DNA from: Rhodoferax sp. OV413
GTDB lineage: Bacteria; Pseudomonadota; Gammaproteobacteria; Burkholderiales; Burkholderiaceae_C
Direction of reading: 5' to 3'
Length of the DNA: 55,210 nt
Assembly (NCBI RefSeq): GCF_945881795.1
Contig: NZ_CAMCVG010000004.1
Span: 1 to 55,210 of the forward strand
The translations under genes were made by a program, and so were the position numbers. Shown here piece by piece: positions 54,555-55,210 of this stretch (positions within the stretch are counted from its first letter, which is position 1; each line of letters opens with the position of its first letter). Below the pieces are notes generated by a model. The model had not been told where the DNA came from. It searched no databases and worked only from the letters and a program-made list of their open reading frames with translations.

Positions 54555-55210
54555 AGCTTCTAAAACTCACCGCCTCCAACTTCATGCCCTACAAGGGCAC
54601 GATGAGTCTGTCCTTTCCAACCAGCCCAGAACAAAACGTCATGCTTGTCTATGGCGACAACATGCGGGGCAAAACCAGCTTGTTAAACGCATTACGCTGG
54701 GCCTTCTACGGAAAAGCACTAGGCCGACATTCTCGTGAGCTGCCGCTTCAAGACTTGATCAACAAAGAAGCCACTCTTGAAGGTGACTGGAGCATGGAGA
54801 CATGCATCACTTTTGAAGACAGTGGCCACACCTATGAGTATCGTCGTCGGGCTACAAAGCACGTATTAGTGTCAAAACCAAGCCGTCCTGAGGATTTCGA
54901 AGTCTCACGTGGACTGCTACGTGACGGCATTGCCATCAATGGCTACATGATTGACGCTGAAATCAGTCGTTTTGCCCCAGAGCAAACGTCACGATTTTTT
55001 CTCTTCGATGGCGAACTCTTGCAAGAGTATGAATCACTACTCATTGATGGCAGTGAGCAAGGCCGGAGGATTAAAGAGTCCATTGAGCAAGCCCTTGGTG
55101 TGCCCACACTTATTAAAGGCCGTGAAGACGCTCAAACTCTGTTGAAGAGTGCGCAAAAACAGCAGACCCGTGATCTAGACAAGATTTCGGGAATGGAGCG
55201 GCACGTGGAT
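54551..55210 (+). CDS. DndD/SMC-like ATPase, 5' part
   Basis: Open to the window end; 220 codons visible. MKLLKLTASNFMPYKG is the typical RecF/SMC/DndD start, with Walker A GDNMRGKT at residues 35-42 (an Arg replaces the usual small residue) and FFLFDGELL near 149-157, a stretch characteristic of DndD. Coiled-coil arms begin after about residue 195. Classic DndD belongs to the phosphorothioation (Dnd) system, but dndA/B/C/E are not seen here, so the partner set differs. Confidence 0.85.
   Translation, partial: MKLLKLTASNFMPYKGTMSLSFPTSPEQNVMLVYGDNMRGKTSLLNALRWAFYGKALGRHSRELPLQDLINKEATLEGDWSMETCITFEDSGHTYEYRRRATKHVLVSKPSRPEDFEVSRGLLRDGIAINGYMIDAEISRFAPEQTSRFFLFDGELLQEYESLLIDGSEQGRRIKESIEQALGVPTLIKGREDAQTLLKSAQKQQTRDLDKISGMERHVD

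Overview
The window is chromosomal DNA of a betaproteobacterium, most likely a Comamonadaceae member (Rhodoferax/Acidovorax/Polaromonas type). The pointers are high GC, the order rpsO-pnp-tpiA-secG-tRNA-Leu-nuoA..N-DUF2818-NUDIX-DUF1178, separate nuoC and nuoD genes, and protein sequences typical of that family. Assignments rest on motif reading of the translated frames; no database search was run.

Layout. (1) 1-2712, plus strand: 3' part of mutL, then miaA and a LolD/YbbA-like ABC ATPase, each overlapping the next. (2) 2741-6142, minus strand: thiamine importer thiB-thiP-thiQ under a TPP riboswitch. (3) 6222-12734, plus strand: large FtsX-type permease, AttH/CrtC-like exported protein, MsbA-like ABC exporter, and two small unknown genes behind a terminator. 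(4) 12773-32651, minus strand: rpsO, pnp, tpiA, secG, tRNA-Leu(GAG), the 14-gene complex I operon, DUF2818, NUDIX and DUF1178. (5) 32780-50397: housekeeping genes on both strands (tsaD, ybiB, cobA, yhiN-type flavoprotein, a TRAP transporter, rpsU, yqeY, pmbA, darP/yjgA, mogA, cysE, trmJ, suhB) and a DUF1501/DUF1800 pair with its GntR regulator. (6) 51218-51313: a short in-frame remnant of the 5' end of mutS, cut off just after its conserved HTPMMAQYL motif. (7) 51314-55210: lower-GC, plus-strand accessory DNA with a conserved-looking 146-aa unknown protein, a possible 49-aa ORF, a PLD-nuclease/DEAD-helicase fusion, a 67-aa protein and the start of a DndD/SMC-like ATPase that runs off the window.

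The most interesting part is the right end. A genomic island appears to have entered the start of mutS, and its first cargo looks like an anti-phage or DNA-processing operon (PLD-helicase + 67-aa protein + DndD-like ATPase, joined by ATGA overlaps) that I cannot match to a named system. A second signal runs through the older chromosome: a short two-hairpin palindromic element (GCGC-loop-GCGC followed by CAGCTAY-loop-RTAGC). One clear copy is intergenic; others lie in frame inside mutL, yhiN, ybiB, miaA and trmJ, where they add residues to variable protein segments.

Functionally the rest is core metabolism: mismatch repair, tRNA modification (MiaA, TsaD, TrmJ), thiamine uptake, lipid or lipoprotein ABC transport, proton-pumping NADH dehydrogenase, RNA turnover, protein export, ribosomal proteins, siroheme/cobalamin and molybdenum cofactor steps, cysteine synthesis and organic-acid uptake.
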